The notes under the pieces are model-generated. The model was given only the letters and a program-made list of their open reading frames with translations. It was not told the origin of the DNA and made no database searches. This document shows positions 20,294-32,307 of a stretch of 64,000 nucleotides of DNA, piece after piece. The stretch is taken from NCBI GenBank assembly GCA_039583875.1, contig CM077162.1, forward strand, positions 163,825,826-163,889,825. Direction: 5' to 3'. Source of the DNA: Platanthera guangdongensis (Eukaryota > Streptophyta > Magnoliopsida > Asparagales > Orchidaceae). A program made the translations under genes and the position numbers. The first letter of the stretch is position 1. Each line of letters begins with the position of its first letter.

Positions 20294-20296
20294 TAA

Positions 20297-20321
20297 GGCT
20301 CCGTTCGTTTGCACGGAATTG
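20297..20321 (+). repeat. Left terminal inverted repeat of the PIF element
   Basis: Begins GGCTCCGTTCGTTTGCACGG and matches the right end for 25 bases without mismatch. The subterminal GGAATTGGAATTGG is also echoed at the right end. Confidence 0.95.
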
Positions 20322-21605
20322 AAGACTTGGAATTGGAATTGGAAGACGAATTCCAATTATACTGTTCAGTACTTAGATAACTTTAATAATTGATATTTGA
20401 GTTGAAAATCCGGAAATTAATTTAAGCTTAGGCCCAATATCTTGCTGGACATATCGGAATTGGCGGAGTGAGGTTCGGTCGATTTAAGCCCGATAAACAT
20501 TTCGTTCCGACGCTAGATAAACTTTAAGCCCTTCCTCCATCCTCCTCGACGTTTCGTTCCGACTCGTCATCCCATCTCGCTAGGGCTTCTCCTCCACGGC
20601 AGCGACTCGCCATTTTCCAGATGGCACCGACGCTAGAGATTCTCCTTCACTGTTTATCGGTGGCGTCTAGCGATCTTCCGAAGATCTAGCAGGTACGCAG
20701 CGCTAGATCTTGACAAGGAAAGACAGATCTGAGCACGATCTCACCTGATCTCAATTGAAGAGTTGCATTTCTCTTCTTTCTCTTCTCCATCAAAGCGCAG
20801 CAGCCACAACTCCTTCCAGAACTGTGCTCGGAGGAAATCCAGATCTGCGCCCTCCTCTCCTCTGTGGATGTCCATAATTTCTTCCAGCACTGTGAGTTTT
20901 TGTTGTTCCCCTCTCATATCTGTAGTCCTCTAGTTTTGCATACTTTTGTTTTAAGTTTTTGTGATTTCTCTATAAACTGCAACCATTTCCCCTTCCTAAA
21001 TTCCCCTTCCCCCTCTCCCCCTCCTTCGCTGCTAAGGTTTCCGGCGAACCGTGCCCTCTTTCTCTCTCAAATATTCCGGCAAACTTAGTTCCAAAAACCA
21101 GCGTTCCTTCCGCTGCTTCACAACCTCTTTACCGAGATCTTAATAAATCCGACACCACCATTATATTTCTATCTTTAAGGTTTATTATCTTCCTCATCTC
21201 CACGCACAGATCTGTACAGGTAGTGATCTGACATCCGAGAGATCTTCGTCTTCTATATTATTCACATGCAACATCAATTCGTCGTGATGTTCCTGATTGA
21301 TGTCGCCTATCCTAAGTGAGATATTCCACTCTACAGCGCAGAACTCATCTTGTTCAATCATTCTTTGTTGTCTTCCTCTACTAGTTCTATGTGTTTTCAT
21401 GAAATTGTTCTGATCTCCAATTTGTAGGGGAATTAGGAAATTATATATGTAGTTCTATGTGTTTTCATGAAATAATTCTACTCAAGTTAATTGAGATTTT
21501 CTTCTTAGTCATTGTTATGAATTCATCAAATCTATATTTAGCCAGGTTTTGACTTTCTTCCCATTCTTTTTCATATATCATCATTGTAGATTTGGAGTAA
21601 TATTA

Positions 21606-23069
21606 ATGGACGAGATGTTAGTGGAAAGTTTGTCAAGAATTGATGTTTTAAGAAATAAACGGAAGAGAACTCTGGAAGAGACATTTATCATAATAGTGGT
21701 TGTTGTAGCTACGATGCATATGCAAAAAAAAATTTCCCGACAACTTAAGGAGGTCAATGACAAAGATGTGATAAGAAGAACACTTTTAAGAAATTTATAT
21801 AGTGGTACAGAAGTAAATTGTTTTAATCAATTGCGCATGAGTAAACAATCATTTCTCGATCTATCTAATATATTGATTGAGAAAAATTTGCTACATGATA
21901 CTCCACATATTTCAGTTAGCGAGTCACTTGCGCTGTTTTTATATATATTGGCTCATAACAAGAGATTTCGTGATGTGCGAGGGACATATTTGAGGTCTAC
22001 TGATACTATATGTAGACACTTCAGTTTAATGTTGAGTGCAATTCTAAAATTGACTAAAGAGTACATCAAACTACCAGAAGCTAGACAAGAGCAAAGGTGG
22101 AGATGGTTCGAGGTGAGAAAACTATTTTGAAAAGCTTAATACATTATGATATTCATTTAACTAAACATTTAAATTGGATGTTTTCTTTGCTAATAGAATT
22201 GTATTGGAGCATTAGATGACACACATATTGAAGTCACAGTTCCAGTAAAAGATCAAGGTCGATATAGGAATCGAAAACAAGCTATCACAACTAATGTATT
22301 GGGAGTTTGTGATCGTAATATGAAGTTTGTGTATGTTTTACCTGGATGGGAGGGTTCATCATCAGATTCTAGGGTGTTGCGTAGTGCATTAGAAAGATCA
22401 GATCGCTTTGAAGTACCAACAGGTATAATCTTTTTAGTACGACACAACCATTACATATAGATGCATCTTTATAAATATGTAAATAATAGATATATTTTGT
22501 ATAGGGAAGTATTATCTTATCGATGCGGGGTACACTAATGGTCCGGGATATCTTGCTCCTTATCGTTCTACACGCTATCATCTTAAGGAATGGTCCGCAC
22601 AAGGAAATAATCCCACAAATTACAAGGAATTATTTAATCTTCGTCATTCTAAGGAAAGAAATGTAATTGAAAGAACTTTTGGCCTGTTGAAGAAGCGATG
22701 GGCAATTTTGCGTCAACCTTCTTTTTTTAATATCAAAATTCAGGTACTAAATTGAAATGTATTCTTGCACTTCCATATTTATATTGATAATCAGTTTGAA
22801 GTAACTAATATTTTAGTGTTGTTCAATTGCAGGTTCAAATCATAAATGTTTGTTGTATTTTACATAATTTTTTGGTTGAAAGGAGATTAGAGAATGATTT
22901 TGGATTGTTGGAAGCGGTTGATGCAGAACTATCAACTCAAGTTGTTGATGGGAATAGTTTTGAATATGATAATATTCGTGGACCAGTGCAAGCAACAACT
23001 GAATGGTCAAATTTTAGGGATACTTTGGCAATTAATATGTTTAATGATTATCAAGCTCGACGAGATTAG
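21606..23069 (+). CDS. PIF/Harbinger DDE transposase, apparently intact
   Basis: Exons 21606-22112, 22197-22422, 22505-22743 and 22833-23069 join in frame across GT-AG introns to give 402 residues with no stop. The start ATG gives MDEMLVESLSRI. Order of motifs: a helical N-terminal region with RNLYSGTEVNCFNQLRMSK; GALDDTHIEV with the first catalytic Asp; NRKQAITTNVLGVCD and YVLPGWEGSSSDSRVL; KYYLIDAGYTNGPGYLAPYR with the second Asp; NVIERTFGLLKKRWAIL with the Glu; then CCILHNFLVERR. Family members usually have Gly after the first Asp; here it is Asp. The enzyme cuts and pastes the element in the nucleus, with a Myb-like partner binding DNA. Length is typical. Confidence 0.9.
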
Positions 23070-23075
23070 GCGATT

Positions 23076-23176
23076 GCAATTATGAGACTTTATTTTAAAT
23101 ATGCAATTATGGGGCTTCATTTTAAATATGCAATTATGGGACTTCATTTTAAATATGCAATTATGAGACTTTATTG
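23076..23176 (+). repeat. 27-bp minisatellite, about 3.7 copies
   Basis: A unit starting GCAATTATGRGRCTTYATTT repeats just after the transposase stop. Copies differ at two or three positions. Confidence 0.9.
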
Positions 23177-23365
23177 TTTATTTTGTATTGCACGTAATAT
23201 GTTAAATGATTTATCTCAATTTATTGTGCATTTTCATTAGTATGTTCAATTTTACAAAATCTGCAATATATATGAATTATGTGTGTTATTTTATATTTCT
23301 AGACATTAAAGATAATCCAGAAGTCCGTTGAATGTTATTCTTGATTTAAATACAGAGTGATAAGC

Positions 23366-24385
23366 ATGGAAAGATATTATAAATTTTCTGCTAAAGGGAA
23401 AGAGAAAGAAAGAGAAATAGAAAGAGTTAAAGAGAAAGAAAGAGAAGTAGAAAGAGAGAAAGAAAAAGAGAAAACTTATGTTCATTGGACAATGGATATG
23501 GATCGCTGTCTGACAGGTGCTCTATTAGAGCAACAATGCTTGGGCAATAAAGCTGTGAATGGATGGAAAGCAATTGCATTCACAGCTGCTATCAATGCGC
23601 TAAAGGATGATTGAAATGTAACTGTTAATAAGGAAAAAGTGTTATCTCGGTTAAAAACATGGAATAAATATTATCAAGAGGTTTCTTCAATGCTAAATAC
23701 TAGCGGGTTCAGATGGGATTGGGATCGTAACATTGTTAAAGTTGATAGCAAAGATGTTTGGGCAAATTACGTTAAGGTAATTAAATATTTTCATAGTTAT
23801 AGTTAATTATTTATTTATTTATCATTATGAACATCATAATTTGTGAATATGCAGGCTCATCCAGCTGTAAAGCATTATCGAGACAAAGTGATAGTAAACT
23901 GGGCCGACTTGGGTACCATATGTGGTTGTGATAAGGCAACCGGGTCTGATGCAGCAATTGGGTACGAAGCAACTAATGCAATTGATTTAGATGATTCTGG
24001 TGGTGAGGAAAGCTATTCATGCGGGAAACGTATTAAATATTCCACGAGTAGTCAGCCATCAAGGAAAAAAAATCCAACTTCAGATGATACACTTGCAGAT
24101 GATGTTTCTTCAATCGCCAGAAGTCTTAGTAAAGCATATGAATCTAATTCAACTAACCCAACCGCAACACATGCATCGACTGCACCAACTCCAACTCCAA
24201 ATTCAACTCTCATGGAGACCACTACAAAAATATGGGATGAACTGGTGATGATGTCAGAGCTTGCAATGACTGAGAAGCTTAAAGCTATGGATCTTTTAAT
24301 CAACGATCCATTAAAATATGCTGTTTTTATGACAATTCCCAGCGACGTGCGAAAAATATGGTTACTTATGCAATTCAAGGATTGA
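23366..24385 (+). pseudogene. PIF Myb/SANT-like protein with one in-frame stop
   Basis: The exons 23366-23776 and 23855-24385 join in frame to 314 codons. Residues about 9-36 are a highly charged KEKERE-type stretch from a purine repeat. Then come YVHWTMDMDRCLTGALLEQQ and GWKAIAFTAAINAL, TGA at codon 83 (23612-23614), and VLSRLKTWNKYYQEVSSMLN, FRWDWDRNIVKV, DVWANYVK, then AHPAVKHYRDK after the intron. This is the trihelix domain of the PIF accessory protein that binds DNA with the transposase. The C-terminal part is Ser/Thr/Pro-rich and ends with a helical tail. The single TGA would truncate it within the DNA-binding domain. Confidence 0.8.
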
Positions 24386-25199
24386 TAAGTGTTGGTCTAC
24401 TCCTTTCTTTTTCTATGGACAAGCAATCGAGTCTTAAATTGTTATGTTTATCATGTTCAATCGAGTCTTTTATCTTTCTATTGTATCTGTTTGTCTTTTT
24501 TGGCAGTTTATCTTAATGCTTGGGATAACATAGCATATTAAACAATCACATTCTTGTTCTTAATTCGACTGAATTGTTATTTTTATAGCATCTGTTTGTC
24601 TTTTTTATAGTATCTGTTTGTCTTAGATATTTTCCACTGAAGTGTGAGAGCTGCTTATACTTGGATAAGCAAATGTCATGCTTAAGCATCATGGAGGTAT
24701 AAATATGTGCATCAACCCTAAATTTATTATGTGTGTTTTCTGTTTCGATTGTGGGGTTACTTTGAACTGAGATCTGGAGATAATTTATTACTTTCTTGTG
24801 TTGGAGATAACTTTGAACCATATTTGGTATTTTTCACTGGAAAAAAAGGGATTTTGTCTAGGCTTCTCTGGCGAGTTTTCTTTACAGCATATGATGAAGT
24901 TTTTTTTTAACTGGAGAGCCCTTGAACAGTTATTTCCAATCATTATCATCGTCATCATCATCACTAAGCTTATGCCAACTGTTTTTTATTAGCTTTTTCA
25001 ATCCCCAATTTACTTTCTTTCATGTAGTGTTGTCTGAGGTATTACATATTGACTAAACTAATCTTCTTGAATGACTTTAATTCATGTTATTTTGGTTCTA
25101 CCCTTCTCCTACCTCTGTTTAATTATATAATTGTTCATTTTCTTTCCTTAATTGTACATGCTCAAACCACAAAAGCACATTTTCTATCATATTGGCTTC
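24386..25199 (+). other. Non-coding interior of the PIF element
   Basis: AT-rich; TCTGTTTGTCTTTTTT-type words repeat around 24487-24625. No gene is seen. Confidence 0.45.
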
Positions 25200-25320
25200 T
25201 TTCTGCGTGGAAAACTTGAAAAGATAAATATTATATCAGAGAATCATTGGGAATGAGATATATAAATAATTGTTAATAATAAATGTATTATTTGTTACTT
25301 CTAACATGGTATCAGAGGGA
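25200..25320 (+). repeat. LTR end with primer-binding site inside the PIF element
   Basis: ATATATAAATAATTG, then an end in TTCTAACA (to 25306) and directly TGGTATCAGAGG (25307-25318) are the 3' end of an LTR and the initiator-tRNA-Met binding site. No second LTR or gag follows. It is a fragment, probably inserted or copied into the PIF element. Confidence 0.6.
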
Positions 25321-28009
25321 GATTCCTCATAATTTTTCTGCATTTGCACCTTTGCTTGCGCCTCTGTCCGCAGTCCGCAACCCTCTGCTCTTCAGCCCGC
25401 CATCCCGCCAGCCCGCCAGCCCGCAAAGCATACAAGGAGAGACCCCATATAGAGGTTTTACAAACAGTATGGACAAAAGAATAGAAATAATAAAAGAAAT
25501 ACTACTAATACCTGTCACAATTTTATATTATTTAAAAATAAAGTGCAATTAAATATTTATTGTCTGCTACTCAACTTTAGCACTTTTGTTTTTCATTGAC
25601 TAATCTGAATACTAATTATATCATTTGATGGAGAAATTGAGAAGGAAAATTTGCTTCACAGGACTTTTCATGTTTTCCTGTTTAACTCCAAATACGAGTT
25701 ACTGCTTCAGGTATTTATACATTAAGTGTGTATTATTTCCTTCTTTCTGTTGCAATTTTTTCAGTAACTTAGTTTATTTTGAGAAAAAATCACTCAGAAA
25801 TTAGAATTGTCCTTGGAGACAATTTACAGTTAAAAGCATATGTTTTATAATGATACAAGAATTTTTGAACATAGTTGTGGATATCAGATGCTGGCAAGGT
25901 TGCAGATGGCGAACCCCATTCAGTCCTAGTTCTTTTTGACGATCACTGAAAACATCCTCCAACCACTTTCGACAAGCCACCACCACCTCTGATCCCCTCC
26001 AGCCACCTCCGACCAGCCACCACCCTCCCACCACCATCATAACTCCCAAATCACCTCCCCACTACCCCATTAACTCCTTGCTAACATTCAAGCCACTACC
26101 CCTAAATTTCCTCCACATCTCCCATTCCCCCACTAACTCCTCTACAATCTCGCGTGGATCCACTTTTCTCCCAACTGAGCCCCACACTTCCTCCTTTCAT
26201 CCGAGTACTCCCCATGTACAGCCCCACATCATATCCAATTGAGCCGCTTACTTTTCCTATTTAGCAGCTCCCACTTCCCACACGTGGAGCCACTCCAACT
26301 GATCCCCACTCAAATCCAGCAGCCGGCTGCCCCTCTACATCCTCCGCAAACCCCTTTTTGCCTCCCAGCTACATTGTTTCCCTGCCTATCCGCCTGGAAG
26401 CTCACCTGCCAGCCCTTGGGTTTAACCACAGTAATCCGTGGCAACATTCTATAATTCCCCGCTGTCCAGAATCCCTTCCAAAGCAATCCCAACTGCTAGA
26501 AGTTCATTCCAGCTACCTTAAAACTACTGCTCCGCACTCCCAGTCTTCCAGAAATTCATTCAGCTATGGGATCAATCATTGGAAGTGAAGACAGCACCCA
26601 TACAGCTGTTGTACAGGCACCCACCTCCTAGAATAACCCATTTCAACCCAACCCGTTGTTGTCCACAGTCATCTAGCCTAGCAGCAGTCAAGTTCCAGCA
26701 AACCAAGCCTCCCCGGGTGTCCTAATTCAGTCCTCTATTTTCATCACATGCTCCATCAAAAATGATTTTTGTGCAGTGGATTACACAACTATTTGCAAGA
26801 TGTGTTTGATATTGAGCATACAATTGCTATTATATGAATGTAATGTGTTCATTTAATGAGTCATGATATGTAAAATCATGAGCTATTTCCATTCTTTCTT
26901 AATTTGTTTTAATAAGCTCTCTCATTCGCATTAAGTTCTTCCCGTTGTGCTGCAGAAATATTTGGGACCAGCTCAAATCTTCTAGTTTTGAACAACTGAA
27001 AATGATGCTGATTAGCCTTTAACCTAATATTGATTATTTTTTTGTATCATCCAGGTATGCAGAATCCCTTCCTTTCTATCCATGAATTGAATTTTGGTGT
27101 GAAGCATGCATCTTAAAGCAATTCATAACAACAACATCAATGTGTTCTTTAATTTAGTTTAATAACCAAAGATCCTGATGATTCTTTACATGACTATTAT
27201 ACAAAGTTGCCAAACCTGAGGATAATGTGATTATACCAGCTTCATGGCCGCTTTAGTTTTTTCTTATTCCTGCATTATTATGTTTGCAGAACCGCAGGTG
27301 CCTTCAACTACAGTTTCAAGTAGGTATCATCACTACAAGTCATCTCGGGGTGCTAGAAGTTAAGGCATTTTTAACAAGCACGATGAAGTCAGTTCCATAA
27401 CCATTCCGACTAACTTTGTGCCGCAACAAATTGGCCCGCGATTGAAGTGAGAAGTGATGGCACACTTCTGCTGTGTTGGTTGTTACAGATGATAGACATT
27501 ATTAATTTTCTGGAACCTGCATCCTTTTCATACTTTGAATGTCCAGGAGAGTGGAGGAACAATTTACTATTATGTTCTGGTGCTACATACATGTGTCTGT
27601 TTTTTTTATTTTTGATCAAATCTCTGAGTATCTGGTTTAAAATTTTGTTATAATGCAAGCATTTAAGGCAGCGACCTATTTTTTTAATCCAATGCATCAT
27701 TTCTACACTCGTCTCACCGTCTTTCTTGGGACTGCATTGCCACTACAGTGGTAAAACGATGCAGGCAAAAATGATTCATAATATGTTTGATGCTTGTGTT
27801 TTAGGTAAAATATTTCCTAAACTAAAAACGTACATATTTCATAATATTTTCTAATTTTTGATTGAATTTTATTTAACAAACGAACAAAAGAATTGATCAA
27901 TGTCACAATATTCATCAATATTGTTTAATAGACAAACACTGGAATTGAAATTTGTCATCAATATTCAATTCCACAATATTTACCAATATTAAATTCCAAT
28001 ATCGAATTC
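25321..28009 (+). other. Non-coding interior of the PIF element
   Basis: 25890-26760 is C-rich and Pro/Ser-rich in several frames, resembling the retrotransposon leaders at 8686-9640. The rest is AT-rich. 27840-28009 is made of CAATATT and AATTCCAAT words that echo the left subterminal region. No gene is supported. Confidence 0.4.
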
Positions 28010-28034
28010 CAATTCCGTGCAAACGAACGGAGCC
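28010..28034 (-). repeat. Right terminal inverted repeat of the PIF element
   Basis: Reverse complement of the left end; followed by the TAA target duplication. Confidence 0.95.
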
Positions 28035-28037
28035 TAA

Positions 28038-28870
28038 TGGTTCTCCGAGTTGGATACGTTCACTTCCCCCTCCACCTATCTAATAGTGAGCTAGAATAAA
28101 CCAATTTCAACCAATCAACTTAGATCCGTAGATCCCACAACTCAGAGTCAACACTCCTATCTCGAGGATGCTAATTTACCCCCTACCTCAAATCTCATTG
28201 CTTAGGATCCTATACTCAGTTTCACAACTGAAATCCTACCGCAGGTTCGAAAACATAACCTTACACTAAGGTCAAACAAGACACTGCACTCAAATTTCAA
28301 CAGAAATCATACAAAGTGGTTTATGAGTTTATTACAAAAACTTTCTTAGACTCAAAATGGTTGATCTTGAAATATCTGAGACTTCTTGAAGCCCGATGTT
28401 AAGTAACTTCAGCTTTATCTTCTAACAGAGGTCTTGAGAGGAATAGCTTCTATGAAAAAGTATTCCTCTGTACTTAGAAAATTTTCATCTTGTTGTTTAT
28501 TGAGTAAGCCTTGAATAATTCAGCAATCCTAAATCATTTGTTCTTGAGAAGAATAAAAAGATTTGTTTTAAAAGTTATCTTCTTCAAGCTTGAGCTTTCA
28601 GATGGAGTACCAAAAAATTGAAGATGGTAGAAAGCTTTATTTTGATTTGATTGATTAGGGTTAGCTTTCACCATCTCTTCCTTTTTATATTGAACACATC
28701 TTCTAATGACTCTAATTGGCCCTTTATAGAAGTCAAACACGTGTCCAAGTCAGCAATAACTGTTAGAGCAAAGTGCGGTATTGGGGCCATCTACTATGAA
28801 TTAAAATTTACAAAATAGCGTGTGTAGACAAATAAGTTGTCTGGTCGATCGACTAGATATCTAGTCGAGT
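28038..28870 (-). repeat. Sirevirus-like LTR remnant, right part
   Basis: TGGTTCTCCGAGTTGGATAC and TCACTTCCCCCTCCACCTAT continue the pattern left at 20293, matching the order in the Sirevirus LTRs (TGGTTCCCC, TACATTCACTC, CCACC). At 28849-28868 there is a perfect 20-bp palindrome in the place where the other Sirevirus LTRs carry inverted-repeat modules. Confidence 0.5.
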
Positions 28871-29039
28871 GGCTTGATGTCTAGCCGAATGACTTGATGT
28901 CTTCTAGACTTTTAACTTAGAACATTTTTCTTGCAGGAGCTTTCAGTGCTTTCTCTAATCAAATAATGATCATCTAGATGAATGTGTTTGTTCATTCCTC
29001 TTGACATCAGAATATGACCGATTCTGAACTTAGGATAGT
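28871..29039. other. Spacer, no gene seen
   Basis: AT-rich, no features. Confidence 0.4.
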
Positions 29040-29563
29040 TTTTTTATGTATTCTGCTTTGTTAGAGCTTGGCAGTTTGGCAGAGTAGTCTCGGCGGTCTG
29101 TTAGTTTTGCAGTCTGGCGGTCTAGCTTAGCGGACAGAGGTAGGGATCAAGTATGGCAACTTGTCTTGGCGGACTGGCGGCTTAGTAAGTCATGGTAGTT
29201 TGACAAATCCGCAGTGCAGTCTTGGCGGTTTGACAAACTACCGTTGTCGACCAACATCCCACAGTGCTATCCTGGTGGTTTGTCTACTCTAGTTGCGGTC
29301 TGGTGGCAACCCGCAGATGTGGTCGGTGGTAACCTGTAGTTTCGGTTTCCAGCTAGCCGTGCGACAAATAGTTCTCCAGCTGTATAGCCTTGCAGTTTGA
29401 CCTATTCAAACCACATATCCCATTCGACTTGTGTTTAGTCCAACATCGCCTGTTGTATTCCCCTCTCTCCTCCATTTTTTATAACTAAGGAGACATACCT
29501 TTGTATTATTTATCCTTTTAGAGCAATATTTTTTATTTAGCCATTTTCACATGGTATCATAGC
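29040..29563 (+). repeat. Copia-like LTR with primer-binding site
   Basis: Repeated GGCAGTTTGGC/GGCGGTCTG words, then a TTTGTATTATTTATCC segment, an end in TTTTCACA at 29551 and TGGTATCATAGC at 29552-29563, one base from the initiator-tRNA-Met site. Its left border is a guess. Confidence 0.55.
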
Positions 29564-30000
29564 TAATCTGTCATTTTACTCCGATTTGTTGTTTGGCTTC
29601 TTGATAAGAGCTCGCGGTCTCCCTCCCGCCCTCCCTTTGCTAGTCGCTCTTCTTACATGTTCTTTGTTCGCGTGTCCTTATTGTGTTCGCATGGTCTCTG
29701 TTGTGTTCGCGCGATCTGTCTTTCTTTCCGCGGCTTCCTTTGTTTGTGTTCTCTTGCTCTGATTGTGTGCTCTATTGCTTTGTTCTCTTTCTGCGACAAG
29801 TTCTTTTCTAGATTCTCACTCTTACCGTGCAGTTAAGGTTTTTCTTTCAGATTTCTTTCCCTTGACGCGGGCTTCTTCTCTTTTTGTTGTTCGCATTTCT
29901 TGTGCATAGATCCCTTGTGGTTTTTATTTGCGGTTTCTTCCAAACCGCTTTGTTTGCGAGGTTTCTTTGTTCGCGTGGCCAGTCTTTGTTTTCATGGATA
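29564..30000 (+). repeat. Retrotransposon leader fragment
   Basis: Downstream of the primer-binding site; rich in TTCGCG words and pyrimidines, like the leader of copia element D. No gag frame is seen before the next LTR remnant begins. Confidence 0.4.
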
Positions 30001-30640
30001 GCTAAATCACCTAGAGGGGGTGGGGGGTGGGGTGAATAGGTTATTTGTCTCTTGTGGCTTTCTTTTATTTTCCTTCTTTAATTTCTTGGTGAGTTAGTAG
30101 ATTTTTGCCTTCAAGAAAGTAACCTGCCACAAGGAAACACACAGAAAAGCACACAGAAATTATAGTGGTTCCCCAAATTATGGATACGTCCACTTTCCCT
30201 CACACCTTTCTAACTTATTGTTAGACAAGACACTTCTCCAATCTCGGCTCCTAAGAGCTTGCAACACGATCCCGTAGGACCACTCGGTCTCCTCCAAGAC
30301 CTACAGCTCAGACACAAGGCCTTACAACTCAGTGATCCAAAGATCACCTACCTCAGGCCCGAAAGCCCTACAACTCAGGCTGGGAGGACAACCCTATCAC
30401 ATATCCACAAAGGATACTACCTCAGAGCAAATTTGCTCCTACCACATAGATCCAAAAAGGATCCTACAAGGTGGAATTGGGTTGGTGAGTTGGTATTGAC
30501 ACAAGAGATATTTCTCTGTGCCAATCTTTCTGGACTGAGATAAACTCAGCCCAACTTTGACTCCAGGAAAATAATCCCCGAGCCTACTTCTACCTGAGCT
30601 GAGAGAATCCTAGCCATAACTTTTTCTCAGCAATAAGGAT
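30001..30640 (-). repeat. Sirevirus-like LTR remnant (minus)
   Basis: The series CTAGAGGGGGTGGGGGGTGG, GGTGAATAGG, CAGAAATTATAGTGGTTCCC, and TGGATACGTCCACTTTCCC follows the same order as in the minus-oriented LTRs at 50972 and 61250, though diverged. No internal region follows. Confidence 0.55.
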
Positions 30641-30899
30641 GTAGATCTTGCTTTGGCTTGTGCTGGAAGAAACTTGCAGACAACTGCTCTACTTCTCTTT
30701 CTTTCCTGGGCTGAGGAGATTCTGATGTCGACGTTGCTGATGTAGTTGTTGATCCCTGACATAGAGAGTTTGTTGATTGGGACGAACGTTGCCGCAAGCT
30801 CGAGGATGAGATTCTGCCACGACGTTCTTCGCCAACGCCGCCACCGTTACATGTTTTTCTCAACGTCTGCTGTCACCATCACCGCCGTCACCATCAAAT
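30641..30899. other. Spacer, no gene seen
   Basis: Mixed composition then strongly AT-rich; probably the tail of the LTR remnant and the start of the next LTR. Confidence 0.35.
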
Positions 30900-32290
30900 A
30901 AAAATATATAATTATAAAATAAATATTTATAATTATATATTGTTTAACAATTTTTATTTTTTAAAGCATTTTATTTTAAGTGTTTATTTCATTTCTACTT
31001 TAAGTGTTTATTTCATTTCATATATGATGGGTGCCTATAACCATCTAGGGTGTTTTTATTTCATGCATTTATTATTGTATTTGTTATGTCATGTGTATGA
31101 TGAGTGCATATAACCATCATGTGTTTATTTTATTTGAATGTAGGAGATTGAGTGATGTAGGCTATAAAAGACCATGCTTTTGAAGGATTTTTTAATTGAT
31201 GAATGAAAAGAAAATTGAAAACCCTAAATTGGTTTCCCTCTTATTCCTCCTCTCTCCCTCTTGGATTTCGGCCCCTCCCTTTCTCCTCCCCTCTCTTGGC
31301 CGCCGACCACTCTCTCCCTCCTCTCTTGTATTCGGCCTCCCCTCTACATTCCCCTCCTTCTATTCCCAAGCCTCTCGGCCACTCTCCTCCACCACACACC
31401 CGAGCACCCCTCTCTCCTCTAATTCTCGGCCACCCTCTCCTTTTCATCCCTAAGGCAACCAACAACCCTCTACCACCACCACCCAAGCAACCCCCTCTTT
31501 CCACCTTGATTTAATCCCACCACCTTGTCTCTCTCCATTGAATATATATATTCGGCCATTCAAGGTGTCACCCTCTTCTAAGGTTGGTGCAGAAGGAGAC
31601 GGCTTGCGATTTCATTGTCCGGTGCTGATCCATGGATTTGCGTGGAAATAGAGTCAACCATTGTCATGAGTGCTTCCTCCACTCATTATTGTGGATAGAT
31701 TTCTTGAGATTTGGGTAACGATTTACTAAACCATCTCTTGTGTGTTTCTTCAATATTGTTGTGAGAATTGGTGAATTAGAAGTCTTGTAATTTATCCTGA
31801 TTTATATTGAAATTAATGCTTAATTAAATCAGAATTTTCAAGCATGTTTTCTTCCGAATATTTTCGTATAATTTGGATCAGGTAGATCTCGTGAACGCTT
31901 GTCGAAATCGGATTCATTATCCTTGATTTCCCCTCGAGTTCAAGTGGTTTGGTCTATCTCATCTTAAATTAATTTGGGATCGATTTCGGACTTCTTTTAA
32001 ATCGCTAGTTTAGTTTGGATCCTCTCGTGTTGGTTTTGTGAATGCATGCGGGTAAATATAATTTGAATTGCTAATTGTCCGGATCAGGTAGGTCCTATTC
32101 GTTTGAGCGAACATTGGCACATAAACTTTTGTTTAATCTCTAAACGGGGTAGTGACCCTATGTTTTTGTGTGTTGTTAAATTGGTTGAATCATCAGTAGA
32201 ATTTTAGAGAGATCCCGTACGCTATGAATCTATTTTTTAATTGTCGATCCAAGAGCGCGTAGTTTAATCCGTCAGAACTTTTGTCCTGCA
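30900..32290 (+). repeat. LTR of gypsy element E
   Basis: TATAAAAG at 31163-31170 is followed by a C-rich leader (31230-31500) and a region ending in GTCCTGCA at 32290. A primer-binding-site-like TTTGATATCAGAG then follows and is cut by element D. The left end is approximate; no second copy is in the window. Confidence 0.5.
31163..31170 (+). promoter_or_regulatory. TATA box of gypsy element E
   Basis: GGCTATAAAAGACC, a clean plant TATA box in the LTR. Confidence 0.5.
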
Positions 32291-32294
32291 TAAA

Positions 32295-32307
32295 TTTGAT
32301 ATCAGAG
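32295..32307 (+). other. Primer-binding site of element E, disrupted
   Basis: TTTGATATCAGAG resembles TGGTATCAGAG, the initiator-tRNA-Met site. Its last five bases CAGAG form the target duplication of D, and the natural continuation GAAGG resumes at 37552. Confidence 0.5.

Larger units (their letters stand above)
20294..28037 (+). mobile_element. Complete PIF/Harbinger transposon with TAA duplication
   Basis: The body is 20297-28034 (7.7 kb). Both ends share a perfect inverted repeat of 25 bases beginning GGCTCCGTTCGTTTGCACGG. TAA precedes the left end (20294-20296) and follows the right end (28035-28037), the target preference of this superfamily. It encodes a four-exon transposase (21606-23069) and a Myb/SANT-like protein (23366-24385), both on the plus strand. 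About 3.6 kb of the right half has no transposon gene and appears to hold a captured LTR fragment, which explains the unusual length. Confidence 0.93.

Noticed and set aside
31196..31514. Plus-strand Pro/Ser-rich ORFs
   Set aside because: C-rich LTR leader open in two frames; not a gene.
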